Part shown: positions 61,533 through 64,000 of the stretch, piece by piece
How positions within the stretch are numbered: the stretch's first letter is position 1
Layout of the letters: each line of letters begins with the position of its first letter
NCBI GenBank assembly: GCA_045535815.1
Contig: JAZSMJ010000035.1
Coordinates: 1 to 64,000 of the forward strand
DNA from: JAZSMJ01 sp045535815
GTDB taxonomy: Bacteria; Bacillota; Clostridia; Oscillospirales; CAG-272
Reading direction: 5' to 3'
DNA: 64,000 nucleotides
Position numbers and translations under genes: made by a program
The notes under the pieces: model-generated
Database searches by the model: none
What the model was told of the DNA's origin: nothing
What the model saw: only the letters and a program-made list of their open reading frames with translations

Positions 61533-62450
61533 TTAAATATATCTGATCTCTGTTTCTATATTAATATTGTAAGCCTTGTAAATAGTTTCTTTTATATGAT
61601 CTATAAGCGATAACACATCGCATGCAGTGGCTCCGCCAAGATTTATTATAAATCCGGCGTGCTTTTCAGATACTTGAGCACCGCCTATTCTTTTGCCCTT
61701 CAGACCGCACTCTTCAATGATCTTGGCAGTATAGTAGCCCGGATATCTCTTAAAAACGCTTCCTGCGCTTGGATATTCAAGAGGCTGTTTTGAAATTCTG
61801 GCAGACATATTGGCATCCATTCTTTCTTTTATAAGAGCAGGATCGTCTTCTTTCATTTTAAAATGTATACTCAATATTATCTTGTTTGAATTTGTATATA
61901 TACTGTGTCTGTATCCAAAGTCATGCTGTGCAAGAGTAATTATATCAACTGTAGAATTATCCGCATCAAAATAGGTACTCTGCTCGATACAGTCCTTTAT
62001 CTCTCCGCCGTACGCACCTGCGTTCATATAAACTGCTCCCCCACAGCTTCCGGGAATTCCGTATGCAAACTCAAGTCCGGAAAGTCCTTTTTTCTGCGCT
62101 TCTCTTGCAAGCTGTGTTATAGACATACCTGCATAAGCAGATATAACGTTATCGTAGATCATAAAATTATTCATTTTAACGGTGCTTATTATAGCACCGT
62201 TAAAACCGTTATCTGAAAAAAGAATGTTACTGCCCCTTCCGATAACCTCATACGGAATCTCATACTGAATAGCTTTTTTTACTACCTTCTGCAAAGCATC
62301 CGTATCAAAGGGATAAATAACGTAATCGGCAATTCCACCGATCTTGAAGGAGGAACATTCAGAAAGAGGCTTTGAATATTCTATATCCAATTTATTCAAT
62401 TTTGCATATTTTAAGATATCAGCTTCAAAAAAGTCTCTTGATTCTGACAT
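61533..62450 (-). CDS. murB: UDP-N-acetylenolpyruvoylglucosamine reductase
   Basis: Reduces the enolpyruvyl group to give UDP-MurNAc. FAD is bound by VIGRGSNILFSD (about 68-79) and GLEFAYGIPGSCGGAVYMNAGAYGGEI (about 122-148). The catalytic Ser is in PSAGSVFKR (about 226-234). The 305-residue type IIb enzyme is usual for Gram-positives. GAGGAGG lies before the ATG. It begins 37 bases after tyrS. Confidence 0.96.
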   Translation of the reverse strand: MSESRDFFEADILKYAKLNKLDIEYSKPLSECSSFKIGGIADYVIYPFDTDALQKVVKKAIQYEIPYEVIGRGSNILFSDNGFNGAIISTVKMNNFMIYDNVISAYAGMSITQLAREAQKKGLSGLEFAYGIPGSCGGAVYMNAGAYGGEIKDCIEQSTYFDADNSTVDIITLAQHDFGYRHSIYTNSNKIILSIHFKMKEDDPALIKERMDANMSARISKQPLEYPSAGSVFKRYPGYYTAKIIEECGLKGKRIGGAQVSEKHAGFIINLGGATACDVLSLIDHIKETIYKAYNINIETEIRYI

Positions 62451-62487
62451 TGTATACCCTCCTCAAGAATCTGAAATGCTTACGCTA

Positions 62488-63717
62488 TTATTTTATAATA
62501 AATCTATGATAGATCTTTTTACCCTTCTTAATAATGATGTCTTCGGAGCCAAATCTATCGGATGATACCGTAAGGCCAAAATCCGAAACCTTTTCATTGT
62601 TAAGAGAAATTCCGCCCTGCTGAATGAGACGCTTGCCTTCTCCCTTTGAAGGAGCAAGAGTAGCCTTTAACATCATATCGAGAATAGATATTGATCCATC
62701 AGTAAAATCATCTGCCGTAAGCTCAGTTGTAGGCATATCTTCAGAAATTCCACCGCCCGCAAACACACTTCTGGCTGTTTCAAGAGCTTTGGTAGCCTCT
62801 TCTTCACCGTGAATTATCTTTGTAAGCTCAAAAGCAAGCTTTTCCTTTGCAGTATTGATTCCGTTACCTTCAAGCTTTTCATACTCAGCAATTTCTTCTA
62901 AAGACATAAACGTGAGCATCTTCATACATTTTATGACGTCGGCGTCATCAATATTTCTCCAATACTGGAAAAATTCGTAGGGAGAGGTCTTTTCGGGATC
63001 AAGCCATATTGCTCCCTTTTCTGTCTTACCCATCTTTTTACCTTCACTATTGGTAAGAAGACTGAACGTAGCACCGTAAGCCTCTACGCCTTCCTTACGT
63101 CTTATAAGATCAACACCGCCGAGAATATTTGACCACTGATCGTCACCGCCAAGCTCAAGACGGCAACCGTAATCCTTGTAGAGCTTATAGAAATCGTAGC
63201 TCTGCATAAGCATATAGTTGAATTCAAGGAAGGTAAGACCCTTTTCAAGTCTTGTCTTATAGCATTCAGCAGTAAGCATTCTGTTTACAGAGAAGCAAAC
63301 GCCTATCTCACGAAGGAAATCAATATAATTAAGGTCAAGAAGCCAATCTCCGTTATTTACAAACAGTGCTTTTCCATCGGAAATATCTATAAATTTTGCC
63401 ATCTGCTTTTTAAAGCATTCGATATTGTGAGCAATGGTCTCTTTGGTCATCATTTTTCTCATATCAGATTTGCCGGTGGGATCGCCTATCATGGCAGTTC
63501 CGCCACCGAAAATAGCTATGGGTCTATGACCTGCCTTCTGCATATGTGCCATTATCTTCATCTGAAGAAAATGTCCGATATGAAGGCTGTCTGCCGTAGG
63601 GTCAAAGCCTATATAGAAGGTAATCTTTTCATCGCCGTCAATAAGCTTTTTAATTTCTTCCGCATTAGTAGTCTGCGCAAGAAGACCTCTGTCAATAAAT
63701 TCCTGATACAAACTCAT
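62488..63717 (-). CDS. tyrS: Tyrosyl-tRNA synthetase
   Basis: Charges tRNA-Tyr. HIGH motif: SLHIGHFLQM (about 44-53). KMSKS-type loop: KMGKTEKGAIW (about 229-239). The S4 RNA-binding domain is at the C-terminus (LIQQGGISLNNEKVSDFG, about 363-380). It has 409 residues. AGGAG lies 9 bases before the ATG. No T-box leader was found in the 25 bases between recN and tyrS, unlike valS. Confidence 0.97.
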   Translation of the reverse strand: MSLYQEFIDRGLLAQTTNAEEIKKLIDGDEKITFYIGFDPTADSLHIGHFLQMKIMAHMQKAGHRPIAIFGGGTAMIGDPTGKSDMRKMMTKETIAHNIECFKKQMAKFIDISDGKALFVNNGDWLLDLNYIDFLREIGVCFSVNRMLTAECYKTRLEKGLTFLEFNYMLMQSYDFYKLYKDYGCRLELGGDDQWSNILGGVDLIRRKEGVEAYGATFSLLTNSEGKKMGKTEKGAIWLDPEKTSPYEFFQYWRNIDDADVIKCMKMLTFMSLEEIAEYEKLEGNGINTAKEKLAFELTKIIHGEEEATKALETARSVFAGGGISEDMPTTELTADDFTDGSISILDMMLKATLAPSKGEGKRLIQQGGISLNNEKVSDFGLTVSSDRFGSEDIIIKKGKKIYHRFIIK

Positions 63718-63742
63718 TTTTATTATCTCCTTATGTTGTCAT

Positions 63743-64000
63743 TTATAGTCCTTTTGAAATCTCAAGAAGCTCTTTTGCGGAATCGAGCAAGGTTTCGGTA
63801 ATCTGACTTCCTCCCATTATGCGAGCGATCTCATAGATTCGTTCGCTGTCGGACAGGTTTTTAACCGTAGTTTGCACTCTTCCGTTTTCTTCTCTTTTTG
63901 AGACAAATATATGATTATCGGCAAGTGCCGAAATCTGTGCTGAGTGAGTTACACAAATAACCTGAGCATTTTCAGATATATGCTTAAGCTTTATTCCAGT
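63743..64000 (-). CDS. recN: DNA repair protein RecN, C-terminal part (cut by the window end)
   Basis: The last 85 residues of an SMC-like repair ATPase. VICVTHSAQISALADNHIFVSKR contains the H-loop after the D-loop, and the closing SERIYEIARIMGGSQITETLLDSAKELL is typical of RecN. It helps repair double-strand breaks. The tyrS gene follows 25 bases after the stop. Confidence 0.9.
   Translation of the reverse strand, partial: TGIKLKHISENAQVICVTHSAQISALADNHIFVSKREENGRVQTTVKNLSDSERIYEIARIMGGSQITETLLDSAKELLEISKGL

Noticed and set aside
1..64000. Search for phage, transposase, CRISPR, restriction or toxin-antitoxin genes
   Set aside because: None was recognised on either strand; the window is mostly ordinary core chromosome.

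Overview
This 64 kb window looks like a stretch of core chromosome from a low-GC, anaerobic Clostridia-type member of the Bacillota. The exact genus cannot be fixed from the sequence. The evidence is a complete Rnf complex, a T-box leader on valS, the rplU-prp-rpmA block with a cleavable L27 N-terminus, a CIRCE element on groESL, a WhiA/RapZ/MurB cluster, and lipoproteins with short clostridial-type lipoboxes. No insertion sequence, prophage, CRISPR array, toxin-antitoxin pair or rRNA operon was seen. Genes sit in short, tightly packed operons on both strands, usually separated by clear hairpin terminators and sigma-A promoters, many of them with a TGn extended -10.

Layout. 1-985: a gene tail, a small P-loop kinase and a peptide deformylase, more GC-rich in codon use than the rest. 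1154-1229: tRNA-Pro. 1363-6132 (minus): a HAD phosphatase, then a DUF4349-type lipoprotein behind valS with its T-box. 6199-8422 (plus): wecB-galE, making nucleotide sugars for cell-envelope glycans. 8432-11652 (plus): a sialidase-like protein and a GH2 glycosidase, both apparently cytoplasmic. 11651-15155 (minus): pyridoxamine kinase, M29 aminopeptidase and an acyltransferase with a zinc ribbon. 15279-17463 (plus): a tandem-repeat lipoprotein and the flavin transferase ApbE, convergent with the rnfCDGEAB operon (17459-22323, minus). 22398-26129 (minus): an SDR dehydrogenase, a flavin reductase, an AlaX editing protein, and ilvE.

26183-28540 (plus): a membrane-anchored stalk-type protein, a VanY-like carboxypeptidase and tRNA-Glu. 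28526-29851 (minus): an AGCS amino-acid/sodium symporter. 29979-32085 (plus): groESL. 32094-37452 (minus): an operon of a metallo-hydrolase, gltX, glnS and an O-acetylhomoserine sulfhydrylase. 37667-39670 (plus): a radical-SAM activase-like protein and gpsA. 39683-40261 (minus): a nitroreductase. 40286-46058 (plus): comEC, an M16 peptidase pair and lgt. 46099-47257 (plus): rplU-prp-rpmA. 47275-55781 (minus): small envelope and unknown proteins, pgi, a DacF-type carboxypeptidase, an HPr-like protein, a DUF4430-type lipoprotein and a class A PBP. 55911-56249 (plus): a BofC-like protein. 56252-64000 (minus): recN (partial), tyrS, murB, rapZ, whiA and dnaE.

The themes that connect genes are envelope building (galE, wecB, murB, PBP1A, DacF, VanY, lgt), aminoacylation and its quality control (valS, gltX, glnS, tyrS, AlaX), and redox energy conservation (Rnf with ApbE). 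The strongest candidate for something under-described is the duplicated FMN-binding-like lipoprotein at 15279-16385. It overlaps apbE and faces the Rnf operon, and each repeat carries a degenerate flavinylation-like site. Smaller curiosities are a promoter buried inside a hairpin between PBP1A and the DUF4430 gene, a hairpin between the ribosome site and the ATG of gpsA, an HPr homologue without His15, and a murB-rapZ-whiA cluster lacking yvcK.
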